Part shown: positions 40,168 to 49,870 of the stretch, one piece after another
Numbering within the stretch: the stretch's first letter is position 1
Layout: the number at the start of each line of letters is the position of its first letter
NCBI GenBank assembly: GCA_963784175.1
Contig: CAWAQJ010000010.1
Coordinates: 1-64,000, forward strand
From: JAIBJN01 sp963784175
Lineage (GTDB): Bacteria > Actinomycetota > Thermoleophilia > Gaiellales > Gaiellaceae
Length of the DNA stretch: 64,000 bases
Reading direction: 5' to 3'
Translations under genes and position numbers: made by a program
Notes under the pieces: generated by a model
Databases searched by the model: none
Seen by the model: only the letters and a program-made list of their open reading frames with translations
What the model was told of the DNA's origin: nothing

Positions 40168-41868
40168 GTGAGTCGTTTCGTCGCCGCGTTCGCGGTCGCG
40201 TGTGCGCTCGCCGTCGTCCTCGCACCGAGCGCGTTCGCGCACTCAGTGCTCCTGGAAACCAAGCCGGGGAACGACGTCGTCGTGCAGGAGTCACCTGACC
40301 GCGTCTCGTTGCGCTTCAACGAGTCAGTCGAGATGTCCCTCGGGGGCATCCGCGTGTTCGACGGTCAGGGCAACCGAGTCGACTCGGACGAGGTGACCCC
40401 GTCCAACGGCGCGGAAGTGGGAGCCGGGATCGAGGGAGACCTCGAGCCCGGGACCTACACCGTGGCGTGGAGGGCGATCTCGGCCGACTCGGACCCGATC
40501 TCCGGCGCGTTCGTGTTCCACGTGCAGGAGCGAGGCGTCACGTCGGGGGTCTCTCTGGACTCCCTGACGGGCACCTCGAAGACCGTTGACGCCTTCTTCA
40601 CGGCGGGTCGATTCTTCGACTTCGCCCTGCTCCTTCTCTGCCTGGGCGGCGCGTCCGTCCTCGTGATCGCGCTCCCGTCGGCGCGCTGGCCGGTTCGCCG
40701 CAAGCTCTACGGCATCCTGGCCGCGCTCGCGGGGGCACTCGCCCTCGTCGCCCTTCTCAACATCGGCTTCCAGGGTGCCGCGGCGGGCGGCCTCAGCATC
40801 GTCGACGGGTTCTCGTGGGACGTCTACCGAAACGTGATCGACACGCGGTACGGCGAGATGATGCTGCTCCAGGCCGCGCTGGCCGTGACGCTTGCGCTCA
40901 CGGCACTCGCCCTCCGGCACTCGGAGCACCGGGACCGGAGGCCGCTCGCGGCGCTCACGCTGGCGCTCGGCGGCGTCATGTCGCTCACGCCGTCGCTCTC
41001 GGGACACGCGAGCACGGCCGGAAAGCTGGCGATGGTCGCCGACGTCGCGCACGTGATCGCCGCCGCGCTCTGGACCGGCGGGCTGGGCTTCCTCTTCCTC
41101 GCGCTCAAGCTGGAAAAGGAGGACCGCTGGCCTTTGGCCACGCGGGCCGTCCCGCGCTTCTCGAACATGGCGGTGATCTCGGTCGTCGTCCTGATCGTCG
41201 CAGGCATCATCAACGGCTACCTCCAGGTCCGCACCTGGAGCGCCCTCTGGGAGACGGAGTACGGCCTTCTCCTCCTGGCGAAGGTCGCGCTCGTGCTCCC
41301 GCTCCTCGCCCTCGGCGCGTTCAACAACCGCTACGCGGTTCCGCGCCTGAAGGCAGGCATCGCGTCGGTGCTCGAGCGGCGGCGGTTCCTCAGGGCCGCC
41401 GGCGTCGAGCTGGGGATCATGGTCGCGATCGTCGCTGTGACGGCCGTGCTCGTGAACGCCGAGCCGGCGCGGACAGAGGCCGCGATGGAGATGGAGGAGG
41501 GCACGCACACGGAGGAGCCGACAGAGACGGCGGCCGACCACGAGGCGTTCGAGGGAATGGTCATGGTCGGAGACTCGGAGGTCATGGTCATGGTCGACCC
41601 GGCGATGCCGGGCGACAACATGATCCGGCTGACCTTCACGTCGCCGCCGGAGAACCTCACGAGAGTAAGCGCCTCGGCGTCACTCCCGAGTCAGGACATC
41701 GGGCCGCTCGACCTCGAAGCCAAGCCCGATCCCGCGGAGCCCGGGACCTACGTGATCGAGAACGCAGCGCTTTCAATCGCCGGTGAGTGGGAGCTTCGAG
41801 TCGAAGCCCTCATCGGCGAATTCGACCTACTGACAGAAACGATCGCAGTGCCGATCGGAGAGGAGTAA
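40168..41868 (+). CDS. CopC-CopD fusion copper transport protein with C-terminal YtkA/FixH-like domain
   Basis: About 566 residues. Signal peptide, then mature N-terminal His (AHSVLLETKP), a CopC domain to about residue 125, a CopD domain of eight helices (DVAHVIAAALWTGGLGFL, AFNNRYAVPRL) and, after an acidic linker, a YtkA/FixH-like beta domain (MVDPAMPGDNMIRLTF). In CopC the usual Cu(II) SADxHPxSG motif reads SADSDPISG, so one copper-site His is replaced by Asp. Start is uncertain: GTG 40168 gives the best signal peptide; GTG 40081 abuts the previous stop; the strong GGAGGAG at 40130-40136 points to a non-canonical ATC at 40144. Confidence 0.88.
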   Translation: MSRFVAAFAVACALAVVLAPSAFAHSVLLETKPGNDVVVQESPDRVSLRFNESVEMSLGGIRVFDGQGNRVDSDEVTPSNGAEVGAGIEGDLEPGTYTVAWRAISADSDPISGAFVFHVQERGVTSGVSLDSLTGTSKTVDAFFTAGRFFDFALLLLCLGGASVLVIALPSARWPVRRKLYGILAALAGALALVALLNIGFQGAAAGGLSIVDGFSWDVYRNVIDTRYGEMMLLQAALAVTLALTALALRHSEHRDRRPLAALTLALGGVMSLTPSLSGHASTAGKLAMVADVAHVIAAALWTGGLGFLFLALKLEKEDRWPLATRAVPRFSNMAVISVVVLIVAGIINGYLQVRTWSALWETEYGLLLLAKVALVLPLLALGAFNNRYAVPRLKAGIASVLERRRFLRAAGVELGIMVAIVAVTAVLVNAEPARTEAAMEMEEGTHTEEPTETAADHEAFEGMVMVGDSEVMVMVDPAMPGDNMIRLTFTSPPENLTRVSASASLPSQDIGPLDLEAKPDPAEPGTYVIENAALSIAGEWELRVEALIGEFDLLTETIAVPIGEE

Positions 41869-41872
41869 TCAA

Positions 41873-42559
41873 GTGCTACGACGATTGATTCTCTGCGTCT
41901 TTGTCGCCGCCCTGCTCGTACCGGCGGCGGCGGTGGCGCACGTCACGATTCAACCGGGCGAGTGGGAGGCGGGTGCGTTCGCGCGCATGGCCCTCCGCGT
42001 CCCGAACGAGCGGGACGACGCCGAGACCACGACGGTCACGGTGCAGTTCCCGGAGAACGTCCCTTCGGCTCGCTTCCAGACGCACCCGTCGTGCGAGCGC
42101 GAGGTGCAGCGTGAGCCGCTGGCGGAGCCCATCGAGGAGCTGACGGAGCGCATCGTCAGCGTCACCTGGACCTGTGACCCGGCGATCCCGGCGGACGGGT
42201 TCGACGAGTTCGGCATCAGCTTCCGGATCCCGGAGGATGCAGCCGAAGGTGACGAGATCCTCTTTCCCGCGACCCAGACGTACTCGAGCGGCGAGGTCGT
42301 CGAGTGGATCGACCCCGACCCTGAGGGCGAGTCGCCCGCTCCGCGCGTCACTGTGATCGCCGCCGAGGAGGAAGAGGAGGCCGCAGCTCCGGCCGCGACG
42401 AGCACCGAGGAGGCAGCGCCGGTCCCGGCCGCGAGCTCGGACGATGACGACGACAACATGGCGACCGTCGCCATCGCGTTCGGAATCGCCGGTCTCGTCG
42501 CGGGCCTCGTCGCCCTCGGCATCACGCTGTTCCGCAAGCCAAAGGCGGCCACGAACTAG
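41873..42559 (+). CDS. ycnI: YcnI-like (DUF1775) copper-binding protein
   Basis: 228 residues. A signal peptide ends VAHVTIQPGEW, placing the histidine that coordinates Cu at the mature N-terminus; the DUF1775 beta-sandwich ends near residue 160 with VSVTWTCDPAIPADGFDEFG containing the conserved Trp. A Glu/Ala/Asp-rich linker and one C-terminal helix (AIAFGIAGLVAGLVALGITL) anchor it. YcnI-type proteins deliver copper to CopD importers. GTG at 41873 has GGAGAGGAG upstream and lies 4 nt after copCD, so both are in one operon. Confidence 0.9.
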   Translation: MLRRLILCVFVAALLVPAAAVAHVTIQPGEWEAGAFARMALRVPNERDDAETTTVTVQFPENVPSARFQTHPSCEREVQREPLAEPIEELTERIVSVTWTCDPAIPADGFDEFGISFRIPEDAAEGDEILFPATQTYSSGEVVEWIDPDPEGESPAPRVTVIAAEEEEEAAAPAATSTEEAAPVPAASSDDDDDNMATVAIAFGIAGLVAGLVALGITLFRKPKAATN

Positions 42560-42574
42560 GTCGCAGTCCCCGAA

Positions 42575-42604
42575 GCAGGGCCGGTGCCTCCGCACCGGCC
42601 CTGC
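42575..42604 (+). terminator. Hairpin after ycnI
   Basis: 13-bp perfect stem GCAGGGCCGGTGC / GCACCGGCCCTGC with a CTCC loop. The stem is followed by GGCCGGG and not T residues; it separates ycnI from the promoter of paralogue C. Confidence 0.6.
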
Positions 42605-42614
42605 GGCCGGGCAG

Positions 42615-42643
42615 TTGTCACGGATGATCACAAGGTCTAACGT
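42615..42643 (+). promoter_or_regulatory. Promoter of membrane-protein paralogue C
   Basis: -35 TTGTCA (42615-42620), 17-bp spacer, -10 TAACGT (42638-42643), then 7 nt to GTG 42651. Both this and the paralogue A promoter contain AGTTGTCA followed by a 17-bp spacer ending in GTC before the -10. Confidence 0.7.
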
Positions 42644-42650
42644 CATCGGA

Positions 42651-43250
42651 GTGCGGCGTCGTCTCGCGATAGCGATCGTGCTCACCCTGGGCGGCATCGC
42701 CTGGGCCGCCGTGCACTGGGCGACGCACAAGGCAGTCGGCACGGCGCCGCTCGCGCACACGCACGACCCCCACGGTCCGTCGCAGACCGCGCCTGTCGCC
42801 ACCGGATACGTCTCCACCTCGCTGACCCTCTGCCTCGCGCTCGCCCTGGTCCTCGCGGCAACCGCCACGCTCGAGACCCGCCGGCGCGCAAGCCGTGGGC
42901 GCGCGCTCTGGCTCTTCGGGATCGTTCCTGTACTCGGGCTCCTGGTCGAGGCGTTCTTCGCCTCGCCGACGACGCCTGCGGGGATCGGATCCGGCCTGGT
43001 CGAGCTCGCGCCGCTGGCGCTGGTCAGCCTCGTCGTCCAGGTGGCCGTCGCCCTCGTCGCCGTCCGCTTCGCGCAGGGCATCCTCGGCTTCGCCGAGGCG
43101 TTTCTCCGGATCCTCGTCGGGCCGCACGACGCGCCGGGCGACCCCGCACGCAGAAGCTTCCCGCGCGAGCGCTCCGACCGCGCCCCTTCCTCACGCCTCT
43201 CGTATGCCGGCAGCCAGCGCGCTCCACCCGTGCTGCAGCCGGCCTTCTAG
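42651..43250 (+). CDS. Copper-locus membrane-protein paralogue C (unknown family)
   Basis: 199 residues, about four helices. Begins VRRRLAIAIVLTLGGIAWAA, then VHWATHKAVGTAPLAHTHDP with several His, LCLALALVLAATATLE, ALWLFGIVPVLGLLVEAFF, VQVAVALVAVRFAQGILGFA, and the tail SYAGSQRAPPVLQPAF. GTG at 42651 is chosen over ATG 42624 because the latter lies inside the promoter; it also aligns with the start of paralogue A. Leaderless. A hairpin separates it from ycnI but the strand is the same. Confidence 0.75.
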   Translation: MRRRLAIAIVLTLGGIAWAAVHWATHKAVGTAPLAHTHDPHGPSQTAPVATGYVSTSLTLCLALALVLAATATLETRRRASRGRALWLFGIVPVLGLLVEAFFASPTTPAGIGSGLVELAPLALVSLVVQVAVALVAVRFAQGILGFAEAFLRILVGPHDAPGDPARRSFPRERSDRAPSSRLSYAGSQRAPPVLQPAF

Positions 43251-43485
43251 AGCGCCGGACGACACCTGAACCCCCGCGCGCGCCGCCAGGCGGCAGCCGC
43301 GGACAGGTCGACCCGGTTCTCCGGAACGCCGTCGACACAGCCTTCCCCAGGGCCGGCGTCGTCGTTCCCACCACCACCTCCGCGACGGCGTCGGCCCACC
43401 TCACAGAGGCTCCGGCCGCGGCCCGTCTCCCCCAGGGGCGGGCGCGGCCGGAAGTCTCGCATGTCTGTCGCCGACCTGCGAGCGC

Positions 43486-44259
43486 TCAGGACCGGCGCAC
43501 CGGCGTGCCGAGGCGGAGCGTCTGCTCCGCAACCTCGCCGAAGAGCGTCTCCCACCGGCGGTGGAGCGCGGTGGCGAACTCCTCCTCGAGCGTGCGGAAG
43601 TGCTCGTCGAGAATGCGGGCGAGCGCCTTCAGGTCGAGCTGGCGCATCGCGGCGATCTGACGCTGATGAATGTCGAGCGTCTCCCTGTCGTTCTCGATGC
43701 CGCCCTGGTAGGAGTCCCGGATCGGCGCCAGCTCGCTCTCGATGTTGCGCATGGCGCTCTGGAGCGTCTTGTTGTGGCAGGCGCGGATGACCGCGCGGTG
43801 GAACATCGCGTTCGCGCCCATGACACGGGGGCGATCACCCACGTTCCTGGCGAGGAGCTCGATCGTGCGCTCGATCCCTGCGTAGTCCTCCTCCGTGGCC
43901 GCCTTCGCCGCCATCACGGTAACGGGGCCCTCGAGGAGCCGTCTCCCGCGCAGGACGTCGACCGCGTCCTCGGCCTCGACCGCGACGTTGTGCGTGATCG
44001 CGTCGACCGGGACGACCTCGGAGTTCATGAAGATACCGCCGCCTTTTCCCGCGCGGACTCGTAGAAGCCCGCTGCGCTCCAGCACGCGCAGCGCCTGCCG
44101 CAGCGTCGGCTTGGAGATCCCGAGCTGGCCCGCGAGCTGCTCCTCGGTGGGCAGCCGGTCATCGAGGCGCAGCGTGGCGCGCTCGATCCCTTCGAGAAGG
44201 TTCTCGATCGCCGCCTCGAACGTCCGCGACGTCCGCACCGGCTCCACGAACACGATCAC
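43486..44259 (-). CDS. FadR/GntR-family regulator with FCD domain
   Basis: 257 residues. A GntR winged helix (RLPTEEQLAGQLGISKPTLR, RVLERSGLLRVRAG) is followed by an FCD effector domain with the metal-binding His pattern (MFHRAVIRACHN, IHQRQI). Such regulators respond to acyl-CoA or small carboxylates. GTG at 44259 starts it; it lies 67 nt after glmS on the same strand and may be read through. The 235-bp interval 43251-43485 downstream holds nothing convincing. Confidence 0.88.
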   Translation of the reverse strand: MIVFVEPVRTSRTFEAAIENLLEGIERATLRLDDRLPTEEQLAGQLGISKPTLRQALRVLERSGLLRVRAGKGGGIFMNSEVVPVDAITHNVAVEAEDAVDVLRGRRLLEGPVTVMAAKAATEEDYAGIERTIELLARNVGDRPRVMGANAMFHRAVIRACHNKTLQSAMRNIESELAPIRDSYQGGIENDRETLDIHQRQIAAMRQLDLKALARILDEHFRTLEEEFATALHRRWETLFGEVAEQTLRLGTPVRRS

Positions 44260-44326
44260 TGCTGGGGCACCTGCTTCGTGTCTGGTCTACGTCCGCGGCT
44301 CGCGGACGGATGCTGCCGGGGGTCGA

Positions 44327-46156
<1,830 letters not shown>

Positions 46157-46267
46157 TCGAAAACCCCTTCCGTCACGCCGGGGTCCCGACCCGACTTTCC
46201 GCTTGAAACGCTGGTTAGAGCCTGGTCGTTCCCCTTAAACGGGTCGAAAAAACTCGAGCCCGGCTAC

Positions 46268-47539
46268 TTAGCCGAGCTCTCTCTGGACGAGAGGGACGAT
46301 CCTAGCACAGAGCTGCTGGGCTTCAGGCTCCGTTTCCGCCTCCGCGAGGACGCGTACGACGGGCTCCGTGCCCGACGGGCGAACCAGCACGCGGCCCCGC
46401 TCGCCGAGCTCCGCGTTGATCCGCTCCGCCTCCTGCAGAACCGCCTCCGGCAGGGCCTTGCTGCGCACGCGCACGTTCTCCATCACTTGCGGAAAGCGGT
46501 CGAACGCGGCCGCCAGCTCGGCCAGCTGCCGCTCCTGTTCGACGACGGCGCGGCAGAGCAGCAGGGCGGCGGCCAGGCCGTCGCCCGTCACGTGCCCGTT
46601 CAGGTAGATCACGTGGCCGGACTGCTCGCCGCCGAGCACGCCCTCGGAGGCTCGAAGCGCCTCGAGCACGTAGCGGTCTCCCACCGCGGTCGTCAGAACA
46701 CGGATGCCACGCTCCCGCATCAGCCGGTGGAAGCCGAGGTTCGTCATCTGAGTCACGGCGACGAGGTCGACCCCGAGGTAGAGCGCGAGCACGGCGAGGA
46801 TCTGGTCGCCGTCGACCGGGGTTCCGGCCGCGTCCACGGCAAGCAGCCGGTCGCCGTCGCCGTCGAAAGCCACGCCGAGGTCGAAGTCCCCGGCGGCGAC
46901 CGTCCGGGAGAGGAGGGCGAGGTCGGTGGCGCCGCACCCCGCGTTGATGTTCGTCCCGTCGGGCTTGTCCCCGATGACCGTGAGCGCTGCGCCGAGCCGA
47001 TCGAAGACGGCCGGCGCGACGTCGACCATCGCGCCGTTGGCACAGTCCATGACCACACGAAGACCGCCGAGCGGCCCGCCGAACCTCTCGCTGACGAGGT
47101 CGACGTAGCGCTCGCCGAGGCCCGGAACGTCGGTGACCGAGCCGGTTGGAGCCGCCCCGTCGACGTCGTCGAGGAGCGCCTCGATCGCCTCCTCCTCGGG
47201 ATCCTCCAGCTTGAGCCCGTTCCGGAAGAACTTGATCCCGTTGTACTCCGCGGGGTTGTGGGAGGCGGAGACGACGGCGCCTGCCTCCTCGGCGAGGAGC
47301 GCGATCGCCGGTGTCGGCAACACCCCGCCCAGGGTGACGCTCGACCCGCCCTGTGCGAGCCCCGAAACCAGCGCCGCTTCGAGCGCGGGCCCCGAGGCGC
47401 GCGTGTCGCGGCCGATGAGAACCGCTGCGCCGGAGCTCCAGCGCGCGAAGGCGCTGCCCAGGCGCTCGACGAGGTCCTCCGTCAGCTCCTCGCCGACGAC
47501 TCCCCGAACCCCATCCGTGCCGAAGTACTGCCGGGCCAC
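46268..47539 (-). CDS. glmM: Phosphoglucosamine mutase
   Basis: 423 residues. The phosphoserine loop is AVVSASHNPAEYNGIKFF (Ser about residue 92), the Mg2+ loop VAFDGDGDRLLAV, the sugar-binding EQSGH motif and the phosphate-binding RPSGTEPVVRV are all intact. It is about 20-25 residues shorter than typical GlmM, without loss of any motif. GTG at 47539 lies 16 nt after rpsI. It precedes glmS (111 nt gap), so the two consecutive steps of UDP-GlcNAc synthesis are adjacent. Confidence 0.96.
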   Translation of the reverse strand: MARQYFGTDGVRGVVGEELTEDLVERLGSAFARWSSGAAVLIGRDTRASGPALEAALVSGLAQGGSSVTLGGVLPTPAIALLAEEAGAVVSASHNPAEYNGIKFFRNGLKLEDPEEEAIEALLDDVDGAAPTGSVTDVPGLGERYVDLVSERFGGPLGGLRVVMDCANGAMVDVAPAVFDRLGAALTVIGDKPDGTNINAGCGATDLALLSRTVAAGDFDLGVAFDGDGDRLLAVDAAGTPVDGDQILAVLALYLGVDLVAVTQMTNLGFHRLMRERGIRVLTTAVGDRYVLEALRASEGVLGGEQSGHVIYLNGHVTGDGLAAALLLCRAVVEQERQLAELAAAFDRFPQVMENVRVRSKALPEAVLQEAERINAELGERGRVLVRPSGTEPVVRVLAEAETEPEAQQLCARIVPLVQRELG

Positions 47540-47555
47540 GCCCGTGAGCCGCCCG

Positions 47556-47951
47556 TCAGCGCTTGGAGAACTGCGGCGCCTTGCGCGCCTTGTGCAGTCC
47601 GGCCTTCTTGCGCTCGACGATGCGCGCGTCGCGCGTCAGGAAGCCCTCGCGCTTGAGCACGCCGCGGAGCTCCGGGTCGGCCTCGACCAGCGCGCGTGCA
47701 ATGCCGTGGCGAAGGGCTCCGGCCTGGCCGCTCGGGCCGCCGCCGTGCAGGCGCGCACGGAGGTCGAAGCGGCCCTCGACGCCGGCCACGCGCAGCGGCG
47801 CGGTGGCCGTCGTGCGCAGCGCGTCGCGCGGGAAGTACTCCTCGAGCGTCCGCCCGTTGATCCAGGTCGCTCCGTCGCCGGGGCGGAGGATCACGCGCGC
47901 CACGGAGGTCTTCCGCTTGCCCGTGCCCATGTACTGCGCGATCTCGGCCAT
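47556..47951 (-). CDS. rpsI: Ribosomal protein S9
   Basis: 131 residues. GTGKRKTSVARVILRPGDG is the S9 N-terminal signature; GGGPSGQAGALRHGIARALV and the end KKAGLHKARKAPQFSKR are universally conserved. ATG at 47951 lies 10 nt after rplM. Encoded with L13, the usual pair. Confidence 0.97.
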   Translation of the reverse strand: MAEIAQYMGTGKRKTSVARVILRPGDGATWINGRTLEEYFPRDALRTTATAPLRVAGVEGRFDLRARLHGGGPSGQAGALRHGIARALVEADPELRGVLKREGFLTRDARIVERKKAGLHKARKAPQFSKR

Positions 47952-47961
47952 TCAGCTCTCC

Positions 47962-48396
47962 CTAGTCGTCCAGCGGGAGCGGTTGCGGATTCTGTGCCTC
48001 GTGCGGGTGCTCCGGCCCCGCATAGACCTTGAGCTTCGTGATCTGGCGCCGGGCGAGCCGGTTGCGGGGCAGCATGCCCTTGACCGCCTTGCGCAGCACC
48101 TCGGTGGGACGCCGCTCGAGCTGCTCGGCCAGCGTGCGCGACCTCAGCCCGCCGGGATACCCGGAGTGGCGGTAGTAGCGCTTCTGTTCCAGCTTCTTGC
48201 CCGTGACGGCAATCTTCTCCGCGTTCACCACGACGACGAAGTCGCCGGTGTCGACGTGCGGCGTGTACTGCGGCTTGCGCTTCCCACGCAGCGTGTCTGC
48301 GATGCGCGTGGCCAGCCGGCCCAGGGTCTGACCCTCGGCGTCGACGACGTACCAGCGCTGCTCGATCTCTTTTGGCTTGGCGGTGTAGGTCTTCAT
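47962..48396 (-). CDS. rplM: Ribosomal protein L13
   Basis: 144 residues. MKTYTAKPKEIEQRWYVVDA, then LGRLATRIADTLRGKRKPQY and KGMLPRNRLARRQITKLKVY are the family blocks. ATG at 48396 is the start: upstream in-frame codons are non-homologous. A 7-bp hairpin and a TAGAAT -10 lie just upstream, suggesting autoregulation. Confidence 0.97.
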   Translation of the reverse strand: MKTYTAKPKEIEQRWYVVDAEGQTLGRLATRIADTLRGKRKPQYTPHVDTGDFVVVVNAEKIAVTGKKLEQKRYYRHSGYPGGLRSRTLAEQLERRPTEVLRKAVKGMLPRNRLARRQITKLKVYAGPEHPHEAQNPQPLPLDD

Positions 48397-48409
48397 CACA
48401 CAGAAAAGC

Positions 48410-48442
48410 GGCGGACAAGGCGTCCGCCGAGGCCGGATTCTA
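48410..48442 (-). promoter_or_regulatory. rplM promoter -10 and leader hairpin
   Basis: The minus-strand -10 is TAGAAT (48437-48442). Between it and the ATG is GGCGGAC/GTCCGCC (48410-48416/48422-48428, 7-bp stem with a 5-nt loop), 14 nt before the start codon. It may be an L13-type leader site or a mere insulator; no Rfam model was checked. Confidence 0.45.
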
Positions 48443-48475
48443 GCAGCGAGAGTTCGTTTCGGAATGATGCTTCGT

Positions 48476-48584
48476 CGTTGGGGTGCGATGGTCGTTCCGA
48501 GGCAAGGACGCAGGGAGCGTTCGTACCTGGAAGGTACGGGCGCGACTGAGGACGCGGCATCGGGGCGAGCAGCGCGGCCCAACG
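48476..48584. ncRNA. Structured intergenic element (candidate RNA or repeat unit)
   Basis: Nested complementarity in a non-coding gap. Outer stem CGTTGGG (48476-48482) with CCCAACG (48578-48584), 7 bp; middle CGATG (48486-48490) with CATCG (48558-48562); inner GCGTTCGTACC (48517-48527) with GGTACGGGCGC (48533-48543), 11 bp if two G-U pairs form on the plus strand. Either strand could be transcribed. I cannot name a family. Confidence 0.35.
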
Positions 48585-48616
48585 GCACAAGGCTTCGTTC
48601 CGAGACGAGCTCCTTC

Positions 48617-49870
48617 CTAATCCGCCACGGAGGGGCTCGCCTCGGGCCTCCCGGCAGAGCCGCGGCGCGCGATCCACAGCGCCGGCAGGACCACGAGCAC
48701 CGTCCCCCCGATCGCGAGGGCGCCGACTCCGATCACGGTCAGGGCGTAGCCGCCGAGCAGCGCGAGGCTCGCGCCGGTCATGCCCGCGAGGAGGTCGTTG
48801 AAGCCGAGAAGCTTCCCGCGCTCCCAGGGAAACGTGCAATCGGCCATCTGAGCCGTCGCGGCGACGAAGGAGAGGTTCCACCCGAGCCCGATGCCGAACA
48901 GCGCGACTGCGGTGGCGGGCACGCTCTCGATCCAGAGGAGGCTCGCGACCGAGACCGCCATGATCCCGAGCCCGCCGATCAGCGCGGGAGGGCGCCCGAT
49001 ACGGTCGATCAGGTCTCCGACGAAGAGCACGAGCGCGTACATGCCGAGCACGTGGGCGCCGATGATCGGGAAGACCGACTCGGCGGAATGATGGTGATGG
49101 TCGACGACGACCGCGCCGGTGAGGGTCATCACGCCGACCATGACCCCGAAGCTCGCCTGGGCGGCAAGGACGGAGGGAATGACGCCCGGCCTCAGCAGGA
49201 TCTCCTTCAAGGGCGCCGCCGGGCGCACGTCGGCGTCCGGGGTCCCGATCGCCAGGGCCTCGGCGATGCGCTTCGGGTCGGGTCGCACGAAGAGAACGAG
49301 GACGAGGCCCACGATGGTGAAGCAGGAGCCCGCGAGCCAGAGGAGCGCGAGCGTGTCGCCGTCGAGCTCGCGGCCGGAGAGAAGCGGGCTGAAGACGGCC
49401 GGGCCGAGGATGGCGCCGAAGACCGCGCCGACGAGGACGTACGAGATCCCACGCGCACGCCGGGCCGGCGGGTACATGTCGGCGGCGGCCGTGCGCGCGA
49501 GCAGCGCCGTTCCGCCGGCGGTGCCGACGCAGACCAGCCCGATGAAGACCGGCGTCGCCGACTCCAGGGCGCTCCCGAGCGCTGCGAGCGCGCCGCCGAT
49601 CGTCCCGATCACGAAGCCGGCCGCGATCACAGGCACCCGGCCGAACCTGTCCATCGCCCGCCCGGCAGGGAGCGCGGCGAGGGCTCCCGACGCGAGCACG
49701 ATCGCGGGCCCCAGACCGAGGAGCCCCTTCACGCCGATCACGAGGACGAACGTCAACGAGGCGACCGCGGCCGAGAGCTGCATCATCCCGGAGTTGGCCG
49801 CCAGCGACGCGGAGAGAAGCGCCGTGTTGCGCCTGATCGGGAGATCGGGAGGAGCCGGGGCCGCAGCCAT
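48617..49870 (-). CDS. MFS transporter with His-rich loop
   Basis: 417 residues, twelve helices. The inter-helix 2-3 motif appears as AGRAMDRFGRVPVIAAG, the equivalent in the second half as GDLIDRIGRPPALIGG. A loop preceding helix 7/8 has VVVDHHHHSAESVF, four consecutive His, which may bind a metal. Substrate unknown. ATG at 49870 overlaps the UDG-family stop by ATGA; an in-frame upstream extension lacks MFS character. Confidence 0.88.
   Translation of the reverse strand: MAAAPAPPDLPIRRNTALLSASLAANSGMMQLSAAVASLTFVLVIGVKGLLGLGPAIVLASGALAALPAGRAMDRFGRVPVIAAGFVIGTIGGALAALGSALESATPVFIGLVCVGTAGGTALLARTAAADMYPPARRARGISYVLVGAVFGAILGPAVFSPLLSGRELDGDTLALLWLAGSCFTIVGLVLVLFVRPDPKRIAEALAIGTPDADVRPAAPLKEILLRPGVIPSVLAAQASFGVMVGVMTLTGAVVVDHHHHSAESVFPIIGAHVLGMYALVLFVGDLIDRIGRPPALIGGLGIMAVSVASLLWIESVPATAVALFGIGLGWNLSFVAATAQMADCTFPWERGKLLGFNDLLAGMTGASLALLGGYALTVIGVGALAIGGTVLVVLPALWIARRGSAGRPEASPSVAD

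Noticed and set aside
42624..42650. ATG start for paralogue C (adds MITRSNVIG)
   Set aside because: It lies inside the promoter between -35 and -10, and alignment with paralogue A starts at the GTG.
43251..43461. Minus-strand frame starting MRDFRPRPPL downstream of the FadR regulator
   Set aside because: Arg/Gly-rich low complexity, no Shine-Dalgarno, and no recognisable motif.
46157..46267. glmS ribozyme or intrinsic terminator in the glmM-glmS gap
   Set aside because: There is an A-run beside CTCGAG but no stable stem and no ribozyme core sequence; only an ordinary gap.
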